Positions 17,105 through 25,616 of a stretch of DNA of 64,000 nt are shown piece after piece. The stretch is from Jejubacter sp036620675. Lineage in GTDB: Bacteria; Pseudomonadota; Gammaproteobacteria; Enterobacterales; Enterobacteriaceae. A program made the position numbers and the translations under genes. Position 1 is the stretch's first letter. Each line of letters begins with the position of its first letter. The notes beneath the pieces are model-generated. The model did no database searches, was not told the DNA's origin, and saw nothing but the letters and a program-made list of their open reading frames with translations. The stretch lies in the NCBI GenBank assembly GCA_036620675.1, contig JAZHEE010000022.1, one strand, 5' to 3'.

Positions 17105-18469
17105 ATGAATCATAACGACACTATCATTGCTCAGGCTACCCCGCCGGGGCGCGGCGGGGTAGGTATTCTGCGTATTTCCGGGCAACATGCCCGCGAGGTG
17201 GCTCAGGCGGTACTGGGTAAGCTTCCGAAACCGCGCTATGCCGACTATCTACCATTCCTCGACGTTGACGGCAGCGTGCTGGATCAGGGGATTGCGCTGT
17301 GGTTTCCCGGCCCGAATTCATTTACCGGCGAGGATGTGCTGGAACTTCAGGGCCATGGCGGCCCGGTCATCCTCGACCTGCTGTTAAAGCGCATTCTGCA
17401 GTTGCCCGGTTTGCGCATCGCCCGTCCCGGCGAGTTTTCCGAACGCGCGTTTCTGAACGACAAGCTGGATCTGGCACAGGCCGAGGCCATTGCTGACCTG
17501 ATCGATGCCAGTTCAGAACAGGCGGCTCGTTCCGCGGTCGGCTCGTTACAGGGCGCTTTCTCCACCCGGGTGAATACGCTGGTGGAAGCGCTGACCCATC
17601 TGCGTATTTACGTCGAAGCCGCCATCGACTTCCCCGACGAAGAGATCGATTTTCTCTCCGACGGGAAGATAGAAGCGCAGCTTAACCAGGTCATTACCGA
17701 TCTCGATGCCGTGCGCGCCGAAGCACGCCAGGGCAGCCTGCTGCGTGAAGGGATGAAGGTAGTGATTGCCGGGCGTCCTAACGCCGGAAAATCAAGCCTG
17801 CTTAACGCACTGGCAGGACGCGAAGCGGCGATCGTTACCGACATCGCCGGTACCACCCGTGACGTCCTGCGCGAGCAGATCAATCTGGACGGTATGCCGC
17901 TCCATATTATCGATACCGCTGGCCTGCGCGCCGCCAGCGATGAAGTCGAGCGTATCGGCATTGAGCGCGCCTGGCAGGAGATTGAGCAGGCGGATCGGGT
18001 ACTGTTTATGGTGGATGGCACCACCACAGAGGCGACCGATCCGGCGCAAATCTGGCCAGATTTTATCGCCCGACTGCCAACAAAACTGCCTGTCACGGTG
18101 GTGCGCAACAAAGCTGACGTCACGGGGGAACCCATCGGCGCCAGCCAGATGCAAAACCATACCTTAATTCGCCTTTCAGCACGAACCGGCGAGGGAATGG
18201 CGCTGCTGCGCGACCATCTGAAGCAGAGCATGGGTTTTGATACCCGGATGGAAGGCGGCTTTATGGCCCGCCGACGCCACCTTCAGGCGCTGGAGCTGGC
18301 GGCACAGCATCTTCAGCAGGGGAAATCCCAACTGCTGGGCGCCCGGGCAGGTGAACTGCTGGCTGAAGAGCTGCGTCTGGCGCAGCAGCAGCTAAGCGAA
18401 ATCACCGGCGAGTTCACCTCTGACGATCTGCTGGGCCGGATTTTTTCCAGTTTCTGTATTGGTAAGTAA
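17105..18469 (+). CDS. mnmE: tRNA modification GTPase MnmE
   Basis: MnmE works with MnmG to form the cmnm5 group on wobble uridine 34 of certain tRNAs. The 454 residues start MNHNDTIIAQATPPGRGGVGILR (folate-binding domain). The inserted G domain has GRPNAGKSSLLNAL (P-loop, near residue 223), DIAGTTRD, DTAGL and RNKAD. The protein ends FCIGK, the conserved catalytic-cysteine C-terminus. ATG at 17105 is chosen because the upstream alternative lies in the yidC terminator. Its partner mnmG is at 46.0-47.9 kb in this window. Confidence 0.98.
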   Translation: MNHNDTIIAQATPPGRGGVGILRISGQHAREVAQAVLGKLPKPRYADYLPFLDVDGSVLDQGIALWFPGPNSFTGEDVLELQGHGGPVILDLLLKRILQLPGLRIARPGEFSERAFLNDKLDLAQAEAIADLIDASSEQAARSAVGSLQGAFSTRVNTLVEALTHLRIYVEAAIDFPDEEIDFLSDGKIEAQLNQVITDLDAVRAEARQGSLLREGMKVVIAGRPNAGKSSLLNALAGREAAIVTDIAGTTRDVLREQINLDGMPLHIIDTAGLRAASDEVERIGIERAWQEIEQADRVLFMVDGTTTEATDPAQIWPDFIARLPTKLPVTVVRNKADVTGEPIGASQMQNHTLIRLSARTGEGMALLRDHLKQSMGFDTRMEGGFMARRRHLQALELAAQHLQQGKSQLLGARAGELLAEELRLAQQQLSEITGEFTSDDLLGRIFSSFCIGK

Positions 18470-18474
18470 TCACT

Positions 18475-18506
18475 ATCAGCGTCGGCTCCGAAGATCCGAC
18501 GCTGAT
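18475..18506 (+). terminator. Perfect 11-pair hairpin after mnmE
   Basis: ATCAGCGTCGG at 18475-18485 pairs perfectly with CCGACGCTGAT at 18496-18506 around a ten-base loop, starting six bases after the mnmE stop. No T-run follows, so it may act as an mRNA-end stabiliser or a weak terminator. In E. coli the tna leader begins after mnmE; nothing like tnaC is seen here. Confidence 0.5.
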
Positions 18507-18676
18507 TCAGGTATCAGAATACATCCGCTATCCCATATCTGACTTTCGAACGAAAAAAAACCAGCCAATAGCACTAAATGCAAAAGGTTTTCTCCTGATT
18601 TATTCTGTTATCTCAGGTCTTTTTTCAAGAAAACACTTACGATTACTCCTTAATACCATTCATCACGGAGTGAAAA

Positions 18677-19426
18677 ATGGCCATGCATTTCGCAAGAGGG
18701 ATCATCAACCCAAGCTACCCCATATCCACCCGCCTTTCTGCGGAATGCCACGCCCAGGCCAGACAGATGCAGCCCTTCCGACGTAATCGCTTTCTGGCAA
18801 CCCGGGCATTACTGGCCGAGCTAATGTTTATGCTTTACGGCACGGCCCAACTCCCGCCCATCATCCCCGGCCCCGGCGGACGCCTGTTTTTTGCCGATAA
18901 TATCCCCGTCTCGTTCTCTCTGGCCTGCGCGGGAAATGTGGTAGGGGTGGCGCTTTCCACCAGCGGCGAGTGCGGGCTGGATATGGCACTACGCCGCAGC
19001 ACCAGTCTGCCAGGCCCCGCCAGAAGCGAAAACTTTACCCGTACCGAACTCATCTGGATCAACAACCAGAGTGACCCCATTGAAGCCCGCATCCTGCTGA
19101 CGACGCTAAGAAAAAGTGTAGGAAAACTTCTGGGCCCATCAGGAATGGAGGTAGAATTACAGCCTGGCGCGGGTCGTATGCGTCTTGAAGGCAAACACCG
19201 GATAGAGGCGCTTTGCGACGCCGAAGACATCCTGATATGGAGCCTGGCCGCCTCTCCAGAAGTCGGTACATTGCAGTTCTGGGAACTGGACAACCGTTAC
19301 GGCTGGCAGGCTATCGCTGAAGAACAGCGTACCACTGGCGAGTCCATCAACCGAATGATGCGATTTACCTGCCATCAAAAGGAGAAAACGCTAACCTTTA
19401 ACTCATCTCACACTTCCGCGACATAA
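18677..19426 (+). CDS. yieE: Phosphopantetheinyl-transferase-like protein YieE
   Basis: This is a 249-residue homologue of E. coli YieE, a predicted 4'-phosphopantetheinyl transferase of unknown carrier-protein target. FRRNRFLATRALLAEL, PVSFSLACAGNVVGVALS and GECGLDMAL (about residues 97-105) correspond to the PPTase core. In the usual metal-binding motif (GLDxE) the acidic residue is replaced by Ala at 104, so activity is doubtful. ATG at 18677 follows a GGAGTG site. It is ten bases upstream of chrR and likely co-transcribed with it. Confidence 0.85.
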   Translation: MAMHFARGIINPSYPISTRLSAECHAQARQMQPFRRNRFLATRALLAELMFMLYGTAQLPPIIPGPGGRLFFADNIPVSFSLACAGNVVGVALSTSGECGLDMALRRSTSLPGPARSENFTRTELIWINNQSDPIEARILLTTLRKSVGKLLGPSGMEVELQPGAGRMRLEGKHRIEALCDAEDILIWSLAASPEVGTLQFWELDNRYGWQAIAEEQRTTGESINRMMRFTCHQKEKTLTFNSSHTSAT

Positions 19427-19435
19427 GGAGTCACA

Positions 19436-20008
19436 ATGTCAGAAAAACTGAAAGTTGTTACGCTGCTGGGCAGCCTGCGTAAGGGATCCTTTAACGCGAT
19501 GGTGGCCCGCACGCTGCCGCAGGTGGCGCCGTCTAACATGGAGGTGAATCCCTTGCCTTCAATTGCCGACATCCCACTCTATGACGCCGATATTCAGGAG
19601 GAACAAGGGTTTCCTGCCACGGTAGAAGCCCTGGCTGAACAAATCCGTCTGGCGGATGGTCTGGTTATCGTTACCCCGGAATATAACTATTCGGTCCCCG
19701 GAGGCCTGAAAAACGCCATCGACTGGCTTTCCCGCCTGCCCGATCAGCCACTGGCAGGTAAACCGGTGCTGATTCAAACCAGCTCAATGGGCGTTATCGG
19801 CGGTGCCCGTTGCCAGTATCACCTGCGCCAGATTCTGGTTTTCCTGGATGCAATAGTAATGAATAAGCCCGAATTTATGGGCGGCGTAATCCAGAACAAA
19901 ATCGATCCGGAAAGCGGCGAAGTTATCGATCAGGCGACCCGCGATCATCTTGGCAGCCAACTGACGGCATTTGCCAACTACATCGCCCGGGTCAGCATTA
20001 AGGCATAA
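19436..20008 (+). CDS. chrR: NAD(P)H-dependent FMN quinone/chromate reductase
   Basis: This is a flavodoxin-fold reductase (YieF/ChrR) that reduces quinones and can reduce chromate, limiting redox-cycling damage. The 190 residues begin MSEKLKVVTLLGSLRKGSFNAMVAR, where GSLRKGSFN is the FMN phosphate-binding loop. TPEYNYSVPGGLKNAIDWLSR is the signature for flavin-ring binding in this family. SSMGVIGGARCQYHLRQIL follows. An AAGGAG ribosome site precedes the ATG. Same gene pair (yieE-yieF) as in E. coli. Confidence 0.95.
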   Translation: MSEKLKVVTLLGSLRKGSFNAMVARTLPQVAPSNMEVNPLPSIADIPLYDADIQEEQGFPATVEALAEQIRLADGLVIVTPEYNYSVPGGLKNAIDWLSRLPDQPLAGKPVLIQTSSMGVIGGARCQYHLRQILVFLDAIVMNKPEFMGGVIQNKIDPESGEVIDQATRDHLGSQLTAFANYIARVSIKA

Positions 20009-20303
20009 CCTTCCCTCCGCTCCCTGAACCAGGGGGCTTTTATCTGGCTTGAGTTTCTGTACCTGACGTTGGACATTAGGCTGGCTCTACTGGCTGCCTT
20101 TGATGCAGCACCAAAGTCTTCTACCTGGTTCATCTCTATTTGCTGAAGGGCTTTATCTTTCGTCGTTGTGGGGAAAAATTACGGAGAATGATTCGGTTTT
20201 AGCGCCGTCTGGCCGCTCAGGATCTGTCCCCTTGCGCTGACGATGATTCTGCTCTGGTCGGTGCCGGGTACACTGCGCCACAATCAGCACTGGCTTGACC
20301 AGC
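20009..20303. other. Intergenic stretch between chrR and adeP, no gene recognised
   Basis: A hairpin CCCTG-AAC-CAGGG at about 20024-20038 followed by TTTT may end the yieE-chrR transcript. The remainder has no start-to-stop frame of useful length. Around 20210-20300 the plus strand could encode short hydrophobic residues in one frame (LTMILLWSVPG), which might be the remnant of a membrane protein gene, but it is too short to support. Confidence 0.4.
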
Positions 20304-20332
20304 AAAACGCCAGCCCGAAGGCTGGCGTTTTT
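20304..20332. terminator. Bidirectional terminator between chrR and adeP
   Basis: AAAACGCCAGCC-CGAA-GGCTGGCGTTTTT is a perfect GC-rich stem flanked by A and T runs, so it can work on both strands. It lies 12 bases past the adeP stop codon. Confidence 0.9.
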
Positions 20333-20344
20333 ATTTCTTAAAAA

Positions 20345-21676
20345 TCAGTCTACAAAAGCGATCTTAAGAATAAAAAGCAGCGCCACAACCACCACACACA
20401 GGCTAAGATCGCGCCAGCGGCCGGTAAAGACTTTCATAATGCAGTAAGAGATAAAGCCCAACGCGATCCCTTCAGTAATGGAGAAACTGAAGGGCATCAT
20501 CACTGCCGTGATAAAAGCCGGTACCGCTTCCGTCAGATCGTCCCACTTCACCCGCGCCAGGCTGGAGGTCATCAATACCCCCACGTAAATCAGCGCGCCC
20601 GCGGCCGCGTAACCGGGCACCATTCCCGCCAGCGGCGACAGGAAGATAACCAACAGGAACAGAATGCCGACCACCACTGCCGTCAGGCCGGTACGTCCAC
20701 CAATAGAGACCCCGGCGGTGGATTCAATGTATGCGGTAACCGAAGAGGTACCAATAAAGGCTCCACCAACCGAAGATACGCTATCCACAAACAGTGCCTG
20801 CTTCATTCGCGGGAATTTCCCCTGACTGTCGGTCAGTCCCGCTTTGTCCGTGACGCCAATCAGAGTGCCGGAAGAGTCGAACAGGTTCACCAGCATAAAT
20901 GAGAAAATAACGCCTGCCAGGCTCAGATCGAGCGCGCCGGACAGATCCACCTGGCCCACCACAGAAGTGATTCCCGGCGGCATCGAGATCATGCCACCGT
21001 AGTGCACATCGCCAAACCACAGTCCCAGCAGCGTAGTCACTACAATGGAAATAAGTACTGCTGCGTGAATATTACGCGACGCCAGGATAGCAATGATAAA
21101 GAAACCCAGAACGCCCAACAGCACGCTGTGAGAGCTGAGATCGCCAATGGCGACCAGGGTTTCCGGATTGGCGACGATAATCCCGGCGTTTTTCAGGCCC
21201 ATCATGCCAATAAACAGCCCAATACCACTGGTAATCCCCACTCTCAGCCCCAGCGGAATATTAGCTATCATCCAATAGCGGACGCGGAACAGCGTCAGCA
21301 ACAGCAACCCAACGGCGCCCCAGAAAATAGCACCCATGCCCACCTGCCAGGAGAGCCCCATAGCCCCCACCACCACGAAGGCGAAAAAGGCATTCAGCCC
21401 CATCGCAGGCGCCAGGGCAACCGGCAGGTTGGCAAACAGGCCCATAAGGATACTGCCGAAGGCAGCAATCAGGCAGGTGGTGACGAATACCGCCTGGGTA
21501 TCCATACCCGCCGCCCCCAGAATCTGCGGATTGACGAAAACGATATAGACCATGGTCAGGAATGTGGTAAAACCGGCTATCACCTCGGTGCGTACCGTCG
21601 TGCCGTGATCGCGTAATTTAAACACGCGCTCAAAAAGTCCCTGTTCCGCCGGACGGGGAGTCTGTTGTTGGCTCAT
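20345..21676 (-). CDS. adeP: High-affinity adenine permease
   Basis: This is an inner-membrane NCS2/AzgA-type purine:proton symporter, YieG/AdeP in E. coli, importing adenine. The 443 residues have about 13-14 hydrophobic segments. Family landmarks include FTTFLTMVYIVFVNP, ALAPAMGLNAFFAF, LVNLFDSSGTLIGVTDKAGL, and SSVTAYIESTAGVSIGGRTGLTAVV. The gene stands alone, divergent from yieH, with its own terminator. Confidence 0.95.
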   Translation of the reverse strand: MSQQQTPRPAEQGLFERVFKLRDHGTTVRTEVIAGFTTFLTMVYIVFVNPQILGAAGMDTQAVFVTTCLIAAFGSILMGLFANLPVALAPAMGLNAFFAFVVVGAMGLSWQVGMGAIFWGAVGLLLLTLFRVRYWMIANIPLGLRVGITSGIGLFIGMMGLKNAGIIVANPETLVAIGDLSSHSVLLGVLGFFIIAILASRNIHAAVLISIVVTTLLGLWFGDVHYGGMISMPPGITSVVGQVDLSGALDLSLAGVIFSFMLVNLFDSSGTLIGVTDKAGLTDSQGKFPRMKQALFVDSVSSVGGAFIGTSSVTAYIESTAGVSIGGRTGLTAVVVGILFLLVIFLSPLAGMVPGYAAAGALIYVGVLMTSSLARVKWDDLTEAVPAFITAVMMPFSFSITEGIALGFISYCIMKVFTGRWRDLSLCVVVVALLFILKIAFVD

Positions 21677-21835
21677 TATCAGTTACCGAATTTTAAGAGG
21701 GGAAAAAATCCGCCGCTATCCTATACCAAAATGGCGCCGGGTTGACGGTAAATATGCACTTTTTTCATTGAAGTTGCTTATACGGCATCGATTGCGTGGC
21801 ACAATTCCCCTTAACACTTACCTACAGGAAACAGC

Positions 21836-22501
21836 ATGTCTCAGATAGAAGCGCTATTTTTCGATTGTGACGGAACGCTGGTCGACAGCGAAGTCATCTG
21901 TTCCCGTGCCTACGTGCATATGTTCGCCAGCTACGGTATTGAACTGGATCTGGAAACCGTTTTTAAACGCTTTAAGGGCGTCAAGCTCTACGAAATTATC
22001 GACATCATTAACCAGGAGCATGGCACCGCCCTGACCCGGGAAGCGCTGGAGCCAGTCTATCGCGCCGAAGTGGCTCGCCTGTTTGAAGCCGAACTGGAAG
22101 CCATTCCCGGCGCGCAATCCCTGCTGGACAGCATCAGTCTGCCCATGTGCGTGGTCTCTAACGGCCCGGTCAGCAAAATGGAACATTCGCTGGGTAAAAC
22201 CGGCATGCTGCATCACTTCCCGCAGCGTTTATTCAGCGGTTACGATCTGCAACGCTGGAAGCCAGACCCGGCGATGATGTTCCACGCGGCGGAGGTAATG
22301 GGAGTGGACGTCCGGCGCTGCATCCTGGTAGATGACTCTATGGCGGGCGCCCAGGCCGGTATCGCCGCCGGTATGGAAGTTTTCTACTTCTGCGCCGATC
22401 CTCACAATAAACCCATAGATCACCCGAAAGTGACCACCTTTACCGACCTGGCGCAGCTACCGTCGCTGTGGGAAGCCCGGGGATGGAATATTTGTCACTA
22501 A
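21836..22501 (+). CDS. yieH: HAD hydrolase, 6-phosphogluconate phosphatase YieH
   Basis: This is a 221-residue HAD phosphatase of the beta-phosphoglucomutase-like subgroup. FFDCDGTLVDSEVICSRAYV carries the two catalytic aspartates, VVSNGPVSKMEHSL is motif II, Lys in RWKPDPAMMF is motif III, and ILVDDSMAGAQAGIAAG is motif IV. E. coli YieH hydrolyses 6-phosphogluconate in vitro. A good AGGAAA site precedes the ATG. It marks the left border of the AT-rich island that follows. Confidence 0.94.
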   Translation: MSQIEALFFDCDGTLVDSEVICSRAYVHMFASYGIELDLETVFKRFKGVKLYEIIDIINQEHGTALTREALEPVYRAEVARLFEAELEAIPGAQSLLDSISLPMCVVSNGPVSKMEHSLGKTGMLHHFPQRLFSGYDLQRWKPDPAMMFHAAEVMGVDVRRCILVDDSMAGAQAGIAAGMEVFYFCADPHNKPIDHPKVTTFTDLAQLPSLWEARGWNICH

Positions 22502-22538
22502 ACCAAACGGCTCTGTAAATGCAGGGCCGGAAATATCA

Positions 22539-23687
22539 CTAATCAAGCGTTTTTCGATATGTCTTCAGGGCGATAAAAATAATAACAACTGCCAGACCCA
22601 GTAATGACAACAAATCCGGTAATAGCTCAATAACAGTATATCCTTTAAGCATCACTCCTTTCACTAATCGGATAAAATATGTCAAAGGCAGGCAGGAACC
22701 TATCACCTGAGCCCAGACAGGCATACTGATAAAAGGACTGATAAAACCAGATAGCATAACGGAAGGAATAAAATAGAAAGAAGACATCTGCAATGCCTGT
22801 AGCTGGCTTTTGGCCATACCAGAAATGCTAATACCAATGGCCAGACATAAAAAAATGTACAACACCAACACAAAAACAAGAAAAAAAATGCTGCCTGACA
22901 AAGGTATTTTGAATAAAAACACAGAGCAAATCACAATCATCAATGACTGAAAAACACCTATCATGACATACGGTGTTATTTTACCCAAAATAACTTCAAA
23001 CCCTGTCACTGGAGAGATTAACAGATTTTCCATTGCCCCACTTTCTCTTTCACGCGTAATTGCCAGCGCAGTCATAAGAATAAGAGTAGTACTCAATATA
23101 GAGCCAATGATACCCGGTATAGTATTATATTGAGTTATCCCCTCAGGGTTAAACATTCTATGAATAACGAGTTCAAAATTATCTTGGACATCTGCCTTAT
23201 CATATCTTAAAGCATCTGGAAGATCTCGTTGATACATATTTTTAGACGACTGAACCAGTGCGCTTAATGCGTTCCCAATTGTCATAGGATCAATAGCGTC
23301 ACCCTGAATAAGAAGCTGAGGTTTTTCACCCCTAAGCATTTTTTTAGTAAACCCTTCAGGAATAGTTACAATAAATATAACATCACCACGAACAAAAGCA
23401 TTTCTCGCTTCCTGCTCTGTTGCCATGGGGATAAAAGAAAAGTAATCCGTATTTTTTGCTGCTGTAACAAAAACCTGGCTCATCCTTTCTGCATCATAAT
23501 TCAATAGCGCAGTAGGTATCTTATGCGGATCCATATTCACAGCATAACCAAGAATAATTAACTGAAAAAGCGGCGTTAAAAAAACCATTGCCACACTAAC
23601 TTTATCACGTCGTAACTCATGAAATTCTTTAATTAAAACACCAAGCCAGCGCGTGAGCGAAAAATTAATTATTGTTCTTTTCATCAT
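22539..23687 (-). CDS. ABC-2 type exporter permease
   Basis: This 382-residue integral membrane protein has one N-terminal helix (FLTPLFQLIILGYAV), a large periplasmic domain (about 50-180), and five or six C-terminal helices, including GIIGSILSTTLILMTAL and the ERESGAMENLLISPVTGFEVILGKI coupling region typical of YhhJ/YbhS/YbhR permeases. Only one permease gene is present, so a homodimer is likely. It overlaps the ATPase gene by 23 bases. It is clearly richer in A+T than yieH and phoU. The substrate is unknown; context suggests a lipid or amphiphile made by the upstream acyltransferase. Confidence 0.9.
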   Translation of the reverse strand: MMKRTIINFSLTRWLGVLIKEFHELRRDKVSVAMVFLTPLFQLIILGYAVNMDPHKIPTALLNYDAERMSQVFVTAAKNTDYFSFIPMATEQEARNAFVRGDVIFIVTIPEGFTKKMLRGEKPQLLIQGDAIDPMTIGNALSALVQSSKNMYQRDLPDALRYDKADVQDNFELVIHRMFNPEGITQYNTIPGIIGSILSTTLILMTALAITRERESGAMENLLISPVTGFEVILGKITPYVMIGVFQSLMIVICSVFLFKIPLSGSIFFLVFVLVLYIFLCLAIGISISGMAKSQLQALQMSSFYFIPSVMLSGFISPFISMPVWAQVIGSCLPLTYFIRLVKGVMLKGYTVIELLPDLLSLLGLAVVIIFIALKTYRKTLD

Positions 23688-24588
23688 TATTTTTCATCAA
23701 CCAGGTAAAAGCATCTTCAAGATTGGTTTCCACGGGGTTAATTTCATAATCCAGAGGAAGAATACGATGCAATGCGCTTAACAATCCCCCTCCCTCTCTG
23801 GCAGTAACATAAAGCGCATTGCCAAAAATAACCGTCTGCTCAACCTCACTCAATGCCTGAAGACGGATTTCCAGTTCAGAAAGTGCTTTTCCACGAATCT
23901 GTAGCGTCATAAGATTCTGCGCTTTAATGATTTCCCGAATAGTGCCATTGGCCAGTAAATTTCCATAAGAAATATATGCGATTTTATGGCAGCGCTCGGC
24001 TTCATCCATATAATGCGTACTGACAAGGATAGAAATCCCCTCATCCGAAAGCTGGTGAAGCGTATGCCAGAATTCCCGACGTGCCTTAGGATCAACACCG
24101 GCGGTAGGCTCATCAAGAAATAACAGCGAAGGACGATGCAACATACATGCCGCCAGAGCCATACGCTGTTTCCATCCTCCAGAAAGGACTTTCGCCAGCT
24201 GATGCTGTCGGGATGTCAACCCCAGATAATCCAGCGTTTGAGCAACCCGTTGCCTGGCATTTTCCAGCGCATATAGCCGGGAGATAAACAGCAGATTTTC
24301 ACTTATCGTTAAATTTCCCCACATAGAAAAATGCTGAGTCATATAACCAATATGCTGTTTTATGGCTTCGCGTTGAGTAAAAATATCCATCCCCAGGCAT
24401 TGTCCGCTTCCTGAGTCAGGCGTAATCAGGCCACACATCATCCGGATCGAAGTAGTTTTTCCACTACCATTAGGGCCGAGAAACCCGTAGATATCACCTT
24501 TTTTTACCTGTAATGAAAAATCTTTAACGGCATGGTTAGCACCAAAGTATTTATTCAGATTTTCAACATCAATGGACAGCTCACTCAT
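23665..24588 (-). CDS. ABC exporter ATP-binding protein
   Basis: This 307-residue protein is a single nucleotide-binding domain. Walker A GPNGSGKTT is at 38-46, the signature LSGGWKQR at 135-142, Walker B LLFLDEPT at 155-162, and the H-loop STHYMDEAE contains His192. The C-terminal 75 residues resemble the extension of CcmA/YbhF/DrrA-type exporter ATPases. Unlike E. coli RbbA or YbhF it has one, not two, ATPase domains. It overlaps the membrane-fusion gene by eight bases and the permease gene by 23, so the three are translationally coupled. Confidence 0.93.
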   Translation of the reverse strand: MSELSIDVENLNKYFGANHAVKDFSLQVKKGDIYGFLGPNGSGKTTSIRMMCGLITPDSGSGQCLGMDIFTQREAIKQHIGYMTQHFSMWGNLTISENLLFISRLYALENARQRVAQTLDYLGLTSRQHQLAKVLSGGWKQRMALAACMLHRPSLLFLDEPTAGVDPKARREFWHTLHQLSDEGISILVSTHYMDEAERCHKIAYISYGNLLANGTIREIIKAQNLMTLQIRGKALSELEIRLQALSEVEQTVIFGNALYVTAREGGGLLSALHRILPLDYEINPVETNLEDAFTWLMKNNDEKNNN

Positions 24589-25546
24589 TGAAGACCAACC
24601 CTACCTCTACAGGCTGTCCAGCCTTCAAAGCTAATGAAGCTGTCTGGTCAGGCCTGGCTTCAGCCATAAATAATAATTTCTCGCGGCGGGAAGCACTATA
24701 GATAACTGGCGGCGTATATTCGGCCTGAGCACTGATATAACTAATATTTCCCGAAAGAGATTTAGAACAACCATCGCAACTCAACCTGACTTTCTGCCCT
24801 AAAGAAAGAGCACCCAGTTTTTTTTCAGGAACAAAAAAACGAACTTTGATATTTTCTGGCGGCAATAAACTCATTACCGGGCGACCGGCAACAGGTCGCT
24901 CGCCAGGTAAATAAATAATATCGTAGACAAGCGCGTCCATCGGAGCCGTGATAACGTTTTGCTGCTCATCCCAGAGTGCTTTATCTAACTGTAGTCTGGC
25001 GGATTCTACCCGGGACTCCTGGTTTTTGATCTGCTCACTGCGCGCAGGGAGATTTTTTGCCTTTAACTGAGAAGTCAGTTCTTTAACCTGAGCCATTTTT
25101 TGAATGTAATCGTCTCTGGCTGCATCCCAGTCAGCTCCCGATATTACATGAGTTTGATAGAGCTTCCGATATCTATTCATTTGATTCTTTGCCATATCCG
25201 CCGCCGAATTTGCCCGTTCAAGCTGAGAACGAATAATGTCAAGTTCCTCGCTCCGTTCCCCGGTCTGGAGGTTTCTCAGCAGCGCCAGCTCGGCCTGATA
25301 ATTTTTATCAGCGATATGCCTGGCATTTTCCGTTATAAACTGATCCATTAAAACCAGGCGTTGCCCCTTTTTAACCCTCATTCCCTTTTCTACAAAGACC
25401 TCCTTCACTTTCTCTGTTTGATTATGCGATAGATATACAAAGTCACCACTAACAAATCCTGATAAACTGTCATTAGCTGAATTATCGCATCCACACAGAC
25501 TAAAAAATACTAAAGCAATCATCAGTTTTTTTATGATTAACATCAT
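24581..25546 (-). CDS. HlyD-family periplasmic adaptor, predicted inner-membrane lipoprotein
   Basis: About 321 residues from an ATG at 25546; a GTG at 25555 would add three. The N-terminus has a lipoprotein signal with lipobox LCGC (Cys about residue 20), followed by Asp. Asp at +2 normally keeps enterobacterial lipoproteins in the inner membrane. Next come a biotinyl-lipoyl half (FVEKGMRVKKGQRLVLMDQ), a long coiled-coil hairpin (about 70-185, rich in Glu, Gln, Arg) and the second lipoyl half (ITAPMDALVYDIIYLPGERPV). This is the YbhG/YhiI adaptor plan, which usually pairs with TolC. No outer-membrane partner is encoded here. Confidence 0.88.
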   Translation of the reverse strand: MMLIIKKLMIALVFFSLCGCDNSANDSLSGFVSGDFVYLSHNQTEKVKEVFVEKGMRVKKGQRLVLMDQFITENARHIADKNYQAELALLRNLQTGERSEELDIIRSQLERANSAADMAKNQMNRYRKLYQTHVISGADWDAARDDYIQKMAQVKELTSQLKAKNLPARSEQIKNQESRVESARLQLDKALWDEQQNVITAPMDALVYDIIYLPGERPVAGRPVMSLLPPENIKVRFFVPEKKLGALSLGQKVRLSCDGCSKSLSGNISYISAQAEYTPPVIYSASRREKLLFMAEARPDQTASLALKAGQPVEVGLVFNE

Positions 25547-25616
25547 GATATACACATACTATATAATTAAAAAGCATGTGATTCATTCACACGCCGTGAT
25601 TCTGGACAATAAAATA

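Noticed and set aside
20200..20303. Possible remnant of a membrane protein between chrR and adeP
   Set aside because: Only a short hydrophobic stretch with no alignable family; could be chance.
22503..22538. Weak stem GGCTCTG/CAGGGCC after yieH as terminator
   Set aside because: No T-run and a mismatch; cannot be told from chance.
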